From contig MKJV01000108.1 of NCBI GenBank assembly GCA_001942185.1, forward strand, positions 1-57,053: 57,053 nucleotides of DNA. Reading direction: 5' to 3'. The DNA comes from Pseudonocardia sp. CNS-004. Its GTDB lineage: Bacteria > Actinomycetota > Actinomycetes > Mycobacteriales > Pseudonocardiaceae. The notes beneath the pieces are model-generated. The model searched no databases, was not told where the DNA came from, and was given only the letters and a program-made list of their open reading frames with translations. The position numbers were made by a program, and so were the translations under genes. This document shows, piece after piece, positions 42,081 through 50,855 of this stretch; position 1 is the stretch's first letter, and the number at the start of each line of letters is the position of its first letter.

Positions 42081-42866
42081 TCAGCCGACGGTCGGCACGG
42101 TGCCGCCGTCGATGGTGTGTTCGGCGCCGGTGATCGCCGCGGCCCGGTCGGAGACGAGGAAGGCGACGAGCTCTGCGACCTCGCGGGGCTGCGCCGCACG
42201 GCCGAGGGGGATGCCGCCGAGGGAGTCCATGATCTGCATCAGCGCGTCGTCGCGGGAGACGGCGCCCGTGGCGGCGATCCGATCGACCAGGGCCTCGGCG
42301 CCTGCGGTCCGGATGAAGCCGGGAGAAACGACGTTCACCCGGACGCCGCGCGGCCCGAGCTCGTTCGCCAGGCCCTTGCTGTAGGTGGTGAGCGCCGCCT
42401 TCGCCGCGGCGTACCCGAGGGTCGCCTCGTGCAGCGGCATGCGCCGCTGGATGGACGAGACGTGCACGACCGCGCCGCGGCCGGCGTCGGCCATGGCCGG
42501 GATCAGGGCTCGGTCCAGCCGGACCGCCGCGAGCAGGTTGAGCCGCAGCTCGTCGTCCCAGTGCCGGTCGGTCAGGGCGGCGAACCCGCCGGGTGCGGCG
42601 CTGGAACCACCGAGCGTGTGCACGAGGACCTCCAGCGTGCCGAACCGCTCCCGGACGTGGTCGACCACCGTGTCGATGCCCTCGGTGGCGGTCAGGTCGG
42701 CGGCGACGAACGGCTCCGGTCCGGGCAGGTCCGCCGGCCTCGTCCGGGCGGTTCCCAGCACTCTCGCGCCGGCTTCGCGCAGCAGCTCGGCGATCGCCGC
42801 GCCCGTGCCCCTTCCGGCGCCGGTCACCAGGGCCGTGCGACCGTCCAGTCGATCACTGATGCTCAT
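42081..42866 (-). CDS. SDR-family oxidoreductase under MerR control
   Basis: 261 aa from the ATG at 42866. RTALVTGAGRGTGAAIAELL binds the cofactor, and VVHVSSIQRR plus LGYAAAKAALTTYSKGLANE give Ser and YxxxK. The C-terminus reads TGAEHTIDGGTVPTVG, as in classical SDRs. The NNAG motif is replaced by VLVHTLGGSSA. Divergent from the merR gene, with the SnoaL-like gene downstream. Substrate unknown; MerR/SDR pairs are common in redox or drug response. Confidence 0.88.
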   Translation of the reverse strand: MSISDRLDGRTALVTGAGRGTGAAIAELLREAGARVLGTARTRPADLPGPEPFVAADLTATEGIDTVVDHVRERFGTLEVLVHTLGGSSAAPGGFAALTDRHWDDELRLNLLAAVRLDRALIPAMADAGRGAVVHVSSIQRRMPLHEATLGYAAAKAALTTYSKGLANELGPRGVRVNVVSPGFIRTAGAEALVDRIAATGAVSRDDALMQIMDSLGGIPLGRAAQPREVAELVAFLVSDRAAAITGAEHTIDGGTVPTVG

Positions 42867-42881
42867 GCCGCACACGGTCGG

Positions 42882-42953
42882 CTCTCCCCCGGGGAGAGGG
42901 TCAAGCCCATGGTCCGGGGCGGCGCGGCGTCGACCCTCCCGCAAGGGGAGGGT
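42882..42953. promoter_or_regulatory. Divergent MerR-type promoter region with two palindromes
   Basis: CTCTCCCCCGGGGAGAG (42882-42898) is a perfect palindrome. On the minus strand it sits in TTGACC-N19-GACCGT before the SDR, fitting the long 19-bp spacer of MerR-activated promoters. ACCCTCCCGCAAGGGGAGGG+T (42933-42953) is a second near-palindrome, just before merR. Two sites, one per gene, suggest activation of the SDR operon and autoregulation. The -10 call is weak. Confidence 0.6.
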
Positions 42954-42966
42954 GCACAGTGCAGGA

Positions 42967-43779
42967 ATGCGGTCGGGTCTGAGCATCGGGGAGTTCGCGC
43001 GGCTCTCGCACCTGAGCGTGCGCACCCTGCGCCGCTACCACGAAGCCGGCCTGCTCGAGCCGGCCTCCGTCGACCCGGCCAGCGGTTACCGCTACTACGC
43101 TGCCGAGCAGATCCCGACGGCCCAGGTGATCCACCGGCTCCGCGAGCTGGACATGCCGCTCGCCGAGGTGAGCAGGATCCTCGTCACGGACGATCCCGAG
43201 ACCCGTGCCGCCTTGATCGCCGGTCACCTGGAGCGCCTGGAGACCGAGCTGGACCGCACCCGGGCCGCTGTCGTCTCCCTGCGGCAGCTGCTGCAACCGG
43301 ATGTCGAGCAGCTGGACGTGCAGCTGCGGACGCTGCCGGCCAGAACCGTCGCCGCGGTCAGCGGTGTCGTCGACGTCGACGAGGTGCTGGGCTGGTACGA
43401 CGGCGCGATGCGCGAGCTGGACGCCGCCGTCGCAGGGAAGGAGCGGCTCGGCCCGCCCGGAGGCCGGTACGCCAACGAACTGTTCACCGCGGGCCGTGGC
43501 GCCGTAGTGGCCTACCGGCCGGTCGCCGACCCGCCGACGGCCGGTCGGGTCGCGCCGTTGACCCTGCCCGCGACCGAACTCGCCGTCACCGTCCACCACG
43601 GCGCCCACGACGACATCGACGTCACCTACGGCCGACTGGGCGCCTGGGTCGTCGACCACGCCTTGGCCGTCGACGGTCCGGTCCACGAGACCTACCTCCG
43701 CGGCCCGAGGGACGACCCGGCCGCCGCGTCGTGGAGAACCGAGATCGGCTGGCCGATCTTCCGCCTCTCACCGGCATGA
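42967..43779 (+). CDS. MerR-family transcriptional regulator with GyrI-like effector domain
   Basis: 270 aa. The N-terminal winged helix SIGEFARLSHLSVRTLRRYH and LLEPASVDPASGYRYYAAEQ are MerR signatures. LEVSRIL-type helices lead into a coiled coil (HLERLETELDRTRAAVVSLR). Residues about 120-270 (TLPARTVAAVSGVV, YANELFTAGRGAVVAYRPVA, VDHALAVDGPVHETYLRGPR) resemble a GyrI/BmrR-like multidrug-binding domain. A sensor for small hydrophobic molecules is likely. Start ATG 42967 after caggaATG. Intact. Confidence 0.9.
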   Translation: MRSGLSIGEFARLSHLSVRTLRRYHEAGLLEPASVDPASGYRYYAAEQIPTAQVIHRLRELDMPLAEVSRILVTDDPETRAALIAGHLERLETELDRTRAAVVSLRQLLQPDVEQLDVQLRTLPARTVAAVSGVVDVDEVLGWYDGAMRELDAAVAGKERLGPPGGRYANELFTAGRGAVVAYRPVADPPTAGRVAPLTLPATELAVTVHHGAHDDIDVTYGRLGAWVVDHALAVDGPVHETYLRGPRDDPAAASWRTEIGWPIFRLSPA

Positions 43780-43970
43780 GCACCGGCCGGACGGGGCCGA
43801 CGACGAGGAGCGACGCGCCCGCCTCCGGGCGCCGCCGTGCTGCTCAGGACGAGACCGCCCTCGACGAGCCGCTCGGACTCGAGCAGGGCGTGACGGCCGA
43901 CCGGCTGCGGACCTCCGCGAAGGGCCACCAGCTGGCGACGGGAACGTTGGTCGGCGTCTTCGCGCGCTGA
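43776..43970 (+). CDS. Hypothetical 64-aa protein coupled to merR
   Basis: The ATG overlaps the merR stop (ATGA). The peptide MSTGRTGPTTRSDAPASGRR...DETALDEPLGLEQGVTADRL then RTSAKGHQLATGTLVGVFAR has no motif I recognise. The gap between merR and udgX is 254 bp and otherwise holds nothing I can support. It may be a chance ORF. Confidence 0.3.
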   Translation: MSTGRTGPTTRSDAPASGRRRAAQDETALDEPLGLEQGVTADRLRTSAKGHQLATGTLVGVFAR

Positions 43971-44033
43971 CGCACCGCCGAGTCGGTGACCGGTCGACGT
44001 TGGAGCCGTGGGACGACCGGGTAGCTCCCTGGG

Positions 44034-44633
44034 GTGACGACCGTGTCCGACCTCCCCGACCTGGACGAGCTGCGCCGCGAGGCTGCCGGCTGCACCCGCT
44101 GCGAGCTGCACGAGCCGGCCACGCAGACCGTGTTCGGGGACGGCCCGCCCAGCGCGTGGCTGATGATGGTCGGAGAGCAGCCCGGCGACCGGGAGGACGT
44201 CGAGGGTGCGCCGTTCGTGGGCCCGGCAGGCCGGGTGCTCGACAAGGCCCTGGACCGGGCGGGCATCGACCGCTCGGAGGTCTACCTCACCAACGCGGTC
44301 AAGCACTTCCGCTTCGAGCGGCAGGGCAAGCGGCGCATCCACAAGACCCCGGGCGTCACCCACATCCGCGCCTGCCGGCACTGGCTCGACGGCGAGCTGG
44401 CCGCGGTGCGGCCCGCGGCGCTCACGACCCTGGGTGCGGTGGCCGGGAAAGCCCTGATGGGGTCCGGCTTCGCGATCACGAAGGAGCGCGGGAAGGTGCT
44501 GGAGTGGGAGGGCCACCGGCTTGTGCCCACCGTGCACCCCAGCTCGATCCTGCGGGGGCCGCCGGAGGCCCGCGACGACGCCCTCGACGCGCTGGTGGCG
44601 GACCTGCAGGTGGCGGGGCGCCTGCGGCCGTGA
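44034..44633 (+). CDS. udgX: UdgX-type uracil-DNA glycosylase
   Basis: 199 aa from a GTG. GEQPGDRE (47-54) is motif A of UdgX, and KRRIHKTP (99-106) is the signature loop whose histidine (H103 here, H109 in M. smegmatis UdgX) forms a covalent bond with DNA after uracil removal. CTRCELH (C20, C23) and ACRHW supply iron-sulfur ligands as in family 4/5 enzymes. VPTVHPSSILRGPPEARDDA is the C-terminal motif. It excises uracil and stays cross-linked to the site. Intact; no repair genes are directly adjacent. Confidence 0.92.
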   Translation: MTTVSDLPDLDELRREAAGCTRCELHEPATQTVFGDGPPSAWLMMVGEQPGDREDVEGAPFVGPAGRVLDKALDRAGIDRSEVYLTNAVKHFRFERQGKRRIHKTPGVTHIRACRHWLDGELAAVRPAALTTLGAVAGKALMGSGFAITKERGKVLEWEGHRLVPTVHPSSILRGPPEARDDALDALVADLQVAGRLRP

Positions 44634-44665
44634 GCGCGCTGCTGGGCAGGTGACAGCAGGTGCGG

Positions 44666-45193
44666 TCAGATGGCGAGCAGGCGGTCGAAGAAGCTGCGGT
44701 AGCGGCGCAGCGCGAGGCGCAGGTCCTCGGTGGAGGCCTCGTCGCTGTCGAGCCCTGCTCGATCTGGTGTCGCTGCTCGCGGAACAGCGTCTCCAGCTCG
44801 TCCAGCACCTCTCCGACCAGAGCGTCGGCCCGGGCGACCGCCTGGCGCGGTTCGTCGACGAACATGCCCTTCACCTCGTCCCACCGCGACCCGTACGAGG
44901 CGGCGTGGTCCGCGGGCATGAGGCGCTCGCGCGGCTCGCCCGCGCTGCCGGGCCCGCCGTCGGATCCGGCGGATCCGGTGGGCGCGGTGTGGTGCCCGCT
45001 GTCGGATCCGTTGCGAGGGCCGCCGTCGTCGGGCCCGCTCGGGGCCCGGGGTGCGCGCCGGGGTGGGTGCCCGTGTGGGCGCCGCTGTCGTTGCGCGTGT
45101 CACCGCGGGTCCTGTGGCCGGGGCCTGCTGGTCGACGGGTTCGGCAGCCCGCTGGTCGCGTTCGGGAACCACCTGGTTCTGTTCGGGCCTCAT
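44666..45193 (-). CDS. Hypothetical protein related to its upstream neighbour (frame broken)
   Basis: The ATG at 45193 overlaps the stop of the 45190-45900 gene (ATGA). The N-terminus MRPEQNQVVPERDQRAAEPV is polar and disordered. The core in another frame, AASYGSRWDEVKGMFVDEPR then QAVARADALVGEVLDELETL, is followed in the first frame by STEDLRLALRRYRSFFDRLL. This matches the SWEGIQREFVDDPKRAVHDA and SYRSLVDALL pattern of the neighbour, so the two are paralogues. Function unknown; frame shifts lie near 44755 and 44925. Confidence 0.6.
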   Translation of the reverse strand: MRPEQNQVVPERDQRAAEPVDQQAPATGPAVTRATTAAPTRAPTPARTPGPERARRRRPSQRIRQRAPHRAHRIRRIRRRARQRGRAARAPHARGPRRLVRVAVGRGEGHVRRRTAPGGRPGRRSGRRGAGRAGDAVPRAATPDRAGLDSDEASTEDLRLALRRYRSFFDRLLAI

Positions 45194-45900
45194 CGGGTTG
45201 TCCACTCCTCGCTGGTCCGGTCGGTCCTGGTCCGGTCGTTCCTGGCGCGGTCGTCGCTGGTGCCCTCGCCGCTGGACCGGTTGTCGCCGGTCCGGTTGTC
45301 GCCGGTCCGGTCGTCGCCGGTCCGGTCGTCGCGGTTCGGGTTGTCGCCGCGGTCGCCGTGGAGCAGCGCGTCGACCAGCGACCGGTACGACGTCACCGCG
45401 GAGCGCTGCTGCTCGGTGTCGACGTCCCCGCTCGGGGTGGCGTCGCGCACCGCGTGGGCGTCCCGGTAGCGCTGCACGACCTCGGGGTGCTCGACCGAGA
45501 TGTCCTCGGCGCGGCGCTCGAAGTCGCCGCCGTCGTCACCGACCGGGTACCCGCGGGTGCGCATGATGTCGAGGACCAGCACATCCGCGTCGTGGACGGC
45601 GCGCTTCGGGTCGTCGACGAACTCGCGCTGGATCCCCTCCCACGACGTCGCGAACCGGTCGCGCTCCTCGGGGCGCAGGTCGCGGATGTCGAGCTTGCGG
45701 TGCCGCTTCTCGCGTTCGGTCAGCCGGGCCTCTGCCTCTCGCCGGTTCCCCGTCTGGTCGAGGCTCCGCTCGTACTCCGGTCCGTAGTGCTCCTGCAGCC
45801 GCTCGGTGCGGCGCCGCCGGTACAGCAGGACGGCTGCGGCGGCGAGTGCGAGCACCAGCAGCACGATGACGACGACGAGGACGGTCACGGTGCTGTCCAC
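45190..45900 (-). CDS. Hypothetical membrane-anchored protein with C-terminal repeat tail
   Basis: 237 aa from the GTG at 45900, preceded by aaggagag. One N-terminal membrane helix (TVTVLVVVIVLLVLALAAAA) is followed by basic residues, so the rest is probably cytoplasmic. The core RFATSWEGIQREFVDDPKRA...VLVLDIMRTRGYPVGDDGGD then DFERRAEDISVEHPEVVQRY resembles an actinobacterial family sometimes annotated as secreted or stress-related. It ends in a charged (RTGDN)-type repeat tail. Downstream of clpC on the same strand and paired with a paralogue. Function unknown. Confidence 0.72.
   Translation of the reverse strand: MDSTVTVLVVVIVLLVLALAAAAVLLYRRRRTERLQEHYGPEYERSLDQTGNRREAEARLTEREKRHRKLDIRDLRPEERDRFATSWEGIQREFVDDPKRAVHDADVLVLDIMRTRGYPVGDDGGDFERRAEDISVEHPEVVQRYRDAHAVRDATPSGDVDTEQQRSAVTSYRSLVDALLHGDRGDNPNRDDRTGDDRTGDNRTGDNRSSGEGTSDDRARNDRTRTDRTSEEWTTR
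45279..45323 (-). repeat. 15-bp tandem repeat encoding an RTGDN/RTGDD tail
   Basis: GGTTGTCGCCGGTCC is repeated at 45279-45293 and 45294-45308, with one change at 45309-45323, and a partial fourth copy follows. On the minus strand it encodes successive RTGDN or RTGDD pentapeptides in the tail of the membrane-anchored protein. Confidence 0.85.
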
Positions 45901-45998
45901 CGGACTCTCCTTCTCTGCGATGGGACGGTTCACCCGTCCGGGTGGTCTGATGTGGACCGGATACCTGGCAGCGCGGTCGGCAAACATCTCGGGCCCGC

Positions 45999-48525
45999 TC
46001 AGCCGACGGCGGTCGCGTCTCCATGTCCAGCCGGCCGCCCACGTCGTCCACCCGTACGTGGCTGCCGGCCGGGAGCTTCCCGGCGAGCAGGAGCCCGGAG
46101 AGGGGGTTGTCGACCTCCCGCTGGATCGTGCGGCGGAGCGGGCGGGCGCGAACTCGGGCTGGTGGCCGAGCGCGGCGATCCGGCGCACGGCGGCGGGGGT
46201 GAACTCGACGGTGACGTCCTGCGCGGCGAGGCGCTTGCGGGTGTCGGCCAGCAGCAGGTCGGTGATCGTGGCGAGCTGGTCGGGGTCGAGCCTGCGGAAG
46301 ACGATGATCTCGTCGATCCGGTTGAGGAACTCCGGCCGGAACACGTCCCGCAGCCGCGGCATGATCTTGTCGCGGAGCTCGGCGGAGTCGGCGTCGGTGC
46401 CGGCGTCGCGGCTGCTGCCGAAGCCGAGGGTGGTGCCGTGGTTGGTGATCAGTTCCGACCCGACGTTGCTGGTCATGATCACGACGGTGTTGCGGAAGTC
46501 GACGGTGCGGCCCTGCCCGTCGGTGAGCCTGCCGTCGTCGAGCACCTGCAGCAGCACGTTGAACACGTCGGGGTGCGCCTTCTCGACCTCGTCGAGCAGC
46601 AGCACCGAGTACGGGCGACGCCGCACGGCCTCGGTGAGCTGGCCGGCCTCCCCGTACCCGACGTAGCCGGGCGGGGCCCCGACCATCCGCGCGACCGTGT
46701 GCCGCTCGCCGTACTCGCTCATGTCGAGGCGCACCATGCGGTCCTCCTCGCCGAAGAGCGCCACGGCGAGGGCGCGGGCGAGCTCGGTCTTGCCGACGCC
46801 GGTGGGGCCGAGGAACAGGAAGCTGCCGACCGGGCGGTCCTCGTCGCCGAGGCCGGCGCGGGAGCGGCGGATCGCCTCGGCGACGGCGGACACGGCTTCG
46901 TCCTGCCCGACGACCCGCGAGTGCAGCTCCTCCTCGAGGCGCAGCAGCCGGTCGCGCTCGGCCTCGGTGAGCTGGGCGACGGGGATCCCGGTGGAGCGCG
47001 AGACGATGTCCGCGATGTCGGCGACGCCGACCTCGGGCACTCCGTCCTCGGCCGGCCGGATCTCGGCGAGGCTCCCGCGCAGCCGGGAGATCTCGTCGCG
47101 CAGCTCGGAGGCCCGCTCGTACTGCTCGTCGGCGACGGCCTGGTCCTTGTCGCGCTCGAGCTGCTCGAGGCGCTGCTCGATGCCCCGCCGGTCGGTCGAG
47201 GGGGTGCGGGTGCGCAGCCGGACGCGCGCGCCCGCCTGGTCCATCAGGTCGATCGCCTTGTCCGGCAGGAAGCGGTCGGTGAGGTAGCGGTCCGACAGCT
47301 CCACGGCGGCCCGCAGCGCGTCCTCGGTGTAGCGCACCTGGTGGTGGGCCTCGTAGCGGTCGCGCAGCCCGCGCATGATCTCGATCGCGTCCTCGCAGCT
47401 GGGCTCGGGCACCATCACGGGCTGGAAGCGGCGGGCGAGCGCGGCGTCGGACTCGATGTGCTTGCGGTACTCGTCCAGCGTGGTCGCGCCGATGACGTGC
47501 AGCTCGCCGCGGGCCAGTGCGGGCTTGAGCATGTTGCCCGCGTCCATGGACCCGCCGCCCTCGCCGCCGCCCCCGCCGCCCGCGCCGACCATCGTGTGCA
47601 GCTCGTCGATGAAGACGATCAGCTGGTCCCCGCCTCCGCGGATCTCGTCGATGAGGGTGCGCAGCCGCTCCTCGAAGTCGCCGCGGTACCGGGTGCCGGC
47701 CACCACGCCGGAGAGCTGCAGTTCCACGACGCGGCGCCCGGCGAGCGTGTCGGGCACGTCGCCGTCGACGATCCGCTGCGCGATCCCCTCGACGATGGCG
47801 GTCTTGCCGACGCCTGCCTCACCGATGAGCACCGGGTTGTTCTTGGTGCGCCGGGAGAGCACCTCGATGGTCTGCTCGATCTCGTCGGCGCGTCCGACGA
47901 CCGGGTCGAGGCGACCCTCGCGCGCGGCGGCGGTGAGGTCCTGCCCGAACTGGTCGAGCGTCGGCGTGGCGGCCGGGCCGCCCCTCCGGCCGGCCGCGCC
48001 CGCGGGTGCCGGGCCCGCGCCCCGGGGACCCGGCTGCTCGCGGGGGGCGAAGCTGGCCTCGGTCAGCAGCCTGCCCGCGGCCGACTCCTCGTTCGCGGCG
48101 ATGGCGAGCAGCACGTGCTCGGGGCCGATGTAGGTGGATCCGAGCGAACGCGACACCTGGTGGCCGTCCAGCAGGGCGCGCTTCGCCGCCGGCGTGAGCA
48201 CGGGCGCGCGGCCCGTCGGCTCGGCCCGCGTGAGCCGCTCGTCGAGCATCCGGGCGATCCGGTCCGGGTCGGCGCCTGCCCGGTCGAGCCACTGGCGGGT
48301 GGGTTCGAGCCGGGTGGCCGCGAGCAGCAGGTGCTGGGCGTCGAGGTCGGTGTCGCCGCGGTCGATCGCGAGCTGGGCGGCCGTCGCGACGAGTTCCCGC
48401 GCGCCGGTGCTCATCAGCCGGGTCAGGTCGATCCGGCGCACCGGGCCGCGGGTGCCGGGCCCGAAGAAGCGGGCGAGGAACTCGTCGAACGAGCCGGGGT
48501 CGCCCGACCCGAGGAAGCCGGTCAT
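45999..48525 (-). CDS. clpC: ClpC-type AAA+ chaperone/protease ATPase subunit
   Basis: About 842 aa. Two Clp N repeats (about residues 35-170; DLDAQHLLLAATR, YIGPEHVLLAIAA) are followed by AAA1 with Walker A GEAGVGKT and LIVFIDELHTMVGAG. A UVR-like middle segment (QYERASELRDEISRL) comes next, then AAA2 with FLFLGPTGVGKTELARALAV and LLLDEVEKAHPDVFNVLLQV. The last about 50 residues shift frame near 46150, and an ETATAVG-type end with stop at 45999 is likely. It unfolds substrates for ClpP. It differs from housekeeping ClpC1 in its longer Gly-rich insert (AGGGGGGEGGGS), so it is probably a second paralogue. Start ATG 48525 after ggaggag. Confidence 0.9.
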
Positions 48526-48708
48526 GGCACGCATCTCCTCCGAGAGGTTCAGATCGGGGTCGCCGGAGGCGTTCCCGGGCTGCGCTGTTCGAAACGGTCG
48601 CCCGGTGGTGGCGCCGACGATCACGGGGTGGCGTGCCCGTGCGCGTTGTCCCAGACTCCGGGGAGGATGTCGGAGCCGACATCGGAGTAGAGGACGGGAG
48701 TGCAGGAC

Positions 48709-49469
48709 ATGACCCAGAGCCCGCAGCGCGTGGCGATCGTGACCGGGGCCGCGCGCGGGATCGGAGCGGCCACCGCGCAGCGGCTGGCCGCCGACGGCCT
48801 CGCGGTGGCGGTGGTCGACCTCGAGGAGGCGGCCGCTGCGGGCACCGTCGAGGCGATCCAGGCCGCGGGCGGGCAGGCGCTGGCCGTCGGTGCGGACGTC
48901 TCCGACTCCGCGCAGGTGGAGGCGGCCGTCACGCGGGTGGCCGCCGAGCTGGGCCCGCCGGTCGTGCTGGTGAACAACGCCGGTGTCACGCGGGACAACC
49001 TGCTGTTCAAGATGTCCGAGCTGGACTGGGACACCGTGATGGGTGTGCACCTGCGCGGCTCGTTCCTGATGACCCGTGCTGCCCAGAAGTACATGGTGGA
49101 GCAGCGCTTCGGCCGCGTCGTCAACCTCTCCAGCACGTCGGCGCTGGCAACCGCGGGCAGACCAACTACTCCACCGCGAAGGCCGGGCTGCAGGGCTTCA
49201 CGAAGACGCTCGCGATCGAGCTGGGCAAGTTCGGCATCACGGCCAACTGCATCGCGCCCGGGTTCATCGTGAGCGACATGACGAAGGCGACGGCCGAGCG
49301 GATCGGGCAGGACTGGGACACCTACCTGGCCGCGCGGGCGTCGGAGATCCCGGTGGCCAGGGCCGGGCAGCCCGACGACATCGCGAACGCCGTGTCGTTC
49401 TTCGCGAGCGAGCGCTCCGGGTTCGTCAACGGTCAGGTGCTCTACGTCGCGGGCGGCCCGAAGGCCTGA
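48709..49469 (+). CDS. fabG: 3-oxoacyl-ACP reductase, FabG-type SDR (one frame break)
   Basis: About 253 aa. QRVAIVTGAARGIGAATAQR binds NADPH, VLVNNAGVTRDNLLFKM is the FabG NNAG block, and NYSTAKAGLQGFTKTLAIEL carries YxxxK. The C-terminus GFIVSDMTKAT and GQVLYVAGGPKA is typical. The frame shifts near 49155, between LATAGR and GQTNYSTAKA. ATG 48709 is preferred over the GTG at 48700. It reduces 3-oxoacyl-ACP or -CoA in fatty acid or polyhydroxyalkanoate metabolism. Divergent from clpC; 15 bp before the DUF4032 gene. Confidence 0.85.
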
Positions 49470-49484
49470 CCGCATACTGGTCAC

Positions 49485-50741
49485 GTGCGCTTCATCTTCC
49501 GCCCCCCGGCCGAGCACGCGGCCGGGCTGCTGTCGCTGCCGTGGGACCAGCCGCTCGAGGACTGGACGGACGAGCGGCTCCTGGAGGTGGCCCACCGCGG
49601 CATCTCGCGCCACGTCGTGCGGTTCGTCGAGGCCGACGGCCACGTCTACGCGCTGAAGGAGATCGACGAGCGGCTCGCCCGGCGGGAGTACCGGCTGCTG
49701 GGACGCCTGGAGGAGCTGGGCATGCCGGCGGTGTCGGCCCTCGGTGTCTGCGTCGAGCGGCCGACGGTCGCGGGCGAGGACGGGGGTGGCACGCCCCAGG
49801 ACGCCGTGCTCGTCACCCGGTTCCTGGACTACTCGATGTCCTACCGGTACGTGTTCTCCCACGGCCACACGCAGCGGCCCACCGTGCAGCTGATCGACGC
49901 CATGGTGGAGCTGCTGGTGCGGCTGCACCTCGCGGGGCTGTTCTGGGGCGACTGCTCGTTGTCGAACACGCTGTTCCGGCCGGACGCGGGCGGCATCGCG
50001 GCCTACCTGGTGGACGCCGAGACCGCGGAGCTGCACCCCTCGCTCACGGCGGGGCAGCGCGGTTTCGACATCGACTATGCGGCCGAGCGCGTCGGTGGGG
50101 AGCTGTTCGACCTGCAGGCGGGCGGTCTGCTGCCCGACGACGTCGACCCCGTGGAGGTCGCGGGCGAGCTGCCGCGGCGCTACCAGGCACTGTGGGAGGA
50201 GCTCACCCGCGAGGAGCTGCTGCAGCCCGACGAGCAGCGCTACCGGGTGGCCGAGCGGGTGGACCGGATCAACGAGCTGGGCTTCGACGTCGACGAGATC
50301 GAGCTGAAGACCACCGACGACGGGGTCCGGCTGCGGGTACGCACGCAGGTCGCCGAGACCGGACGGCACCGCAACAGGCTCTACGCCCTCACCGGCCTGG
50401 AGGTCACCGAGAACCAGGCGCGCAGGCTGCTCAACGACCTCACGAGCTACCGCGGGTACCTGGAGCAGAAGGAGGGGCGGTCGGTGCCGGAGACCGTGGC
50501 CGGGCACCGGTGGCGGGCCGAGGTCTACGACAAGGTGATGGCCCGCATCCCGGAGTCGCTCGCCGACCGGCTGGAGCCCGCGGAGATCTTCCACGAGGTG
50601 CTGGAGCACCGCTGGTTCCTGTCCGAGCGGGCGGGCAAGGACGTGGGCACCACCGCGGCGGCGAAGGCCTACATCGACTCGGTCCTGCCCCACACGCCGA
50701 GCACCCTCACGCTGCCCGGCGGTGACCCGCTTCCCCGCTGA
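49485..50741 (+). CDS. DUF4032 protein with LPS-kinase-like fold
   Basis: 418 aa, intact. The N-terminal half has a protein-kinase/Kdo-kinase-like layout: HVYALKEIDERLARREYRLL (ATP-binding Lys and Glu region), LHLAGLFWGDCSLSNTLFRP (catalytic loop with D and N) and AYLVDAETAELHPSLTAGQR (metal-binding D). The C-terminal DUF4032 part reads TSYRGYLEQKEGRSVPETVA and LEHRWFLSERAGKDVGTTAA. Probably an actinobacterial kinase for an unknown small or glycan substrate. Next to fabG with only a 15-bp gap. Activity is inference from fold motifs. Confidence 0.85.
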   Translation: MRFIFRPPAEHAAGLLSLPWDQPLEDWTDERLLEVAHRGISRHVVRFVEADGHVYALKEIDERLARREYRLLGRLEELGMPAVSALGVCVERPTVAGEDGGGTPQDAVLVTRFLDYSMSYRYVFSHGHTQRPTVQLIDAMVELLVRLHLAGLFWGDCSLSNTLFRPDAGGIAAYLVDAETAELHPSLTAGQRGFDIDYAAERVGGELFDLQAGGLLPDDVDPVEVAGELPRRYQALWEELTREELLQPDEQRYRVAERVDRINELGFDVDEIELKTTDDGVRLRVRTQVAETGRHRNRLYALTGLEVTENQARRLLNDLTSYRGYLEQKEGRSVPETVAGHRWRAEVYDKVMARIPESLADRLEPAEIFHEVLEHRWFLSERAGKDVGTTAAAKAYIDSVLPHTPSTLTLPGGDPLPR

Positions 50742-50855
50742 GGAGGCGCGGCCGGGGGACCCGGTGGCGCGAAACCCGGTCCGCGCAGGTCACCGATGGC
50801 CTCCGCACCCGGTGGGGGATGACCCCGCTCGGGCGGGCCCGATACGGTACGGCCC

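Noticed and set aside
44521..48690. 1389-codon plus-strand frame opposite clpC
   Set aside because: It is antisense to ClpC Walker and sensor motifs. Its composition (Val/Leu/Arg/Gly-rich) is typical of a reverse-strand shadow.
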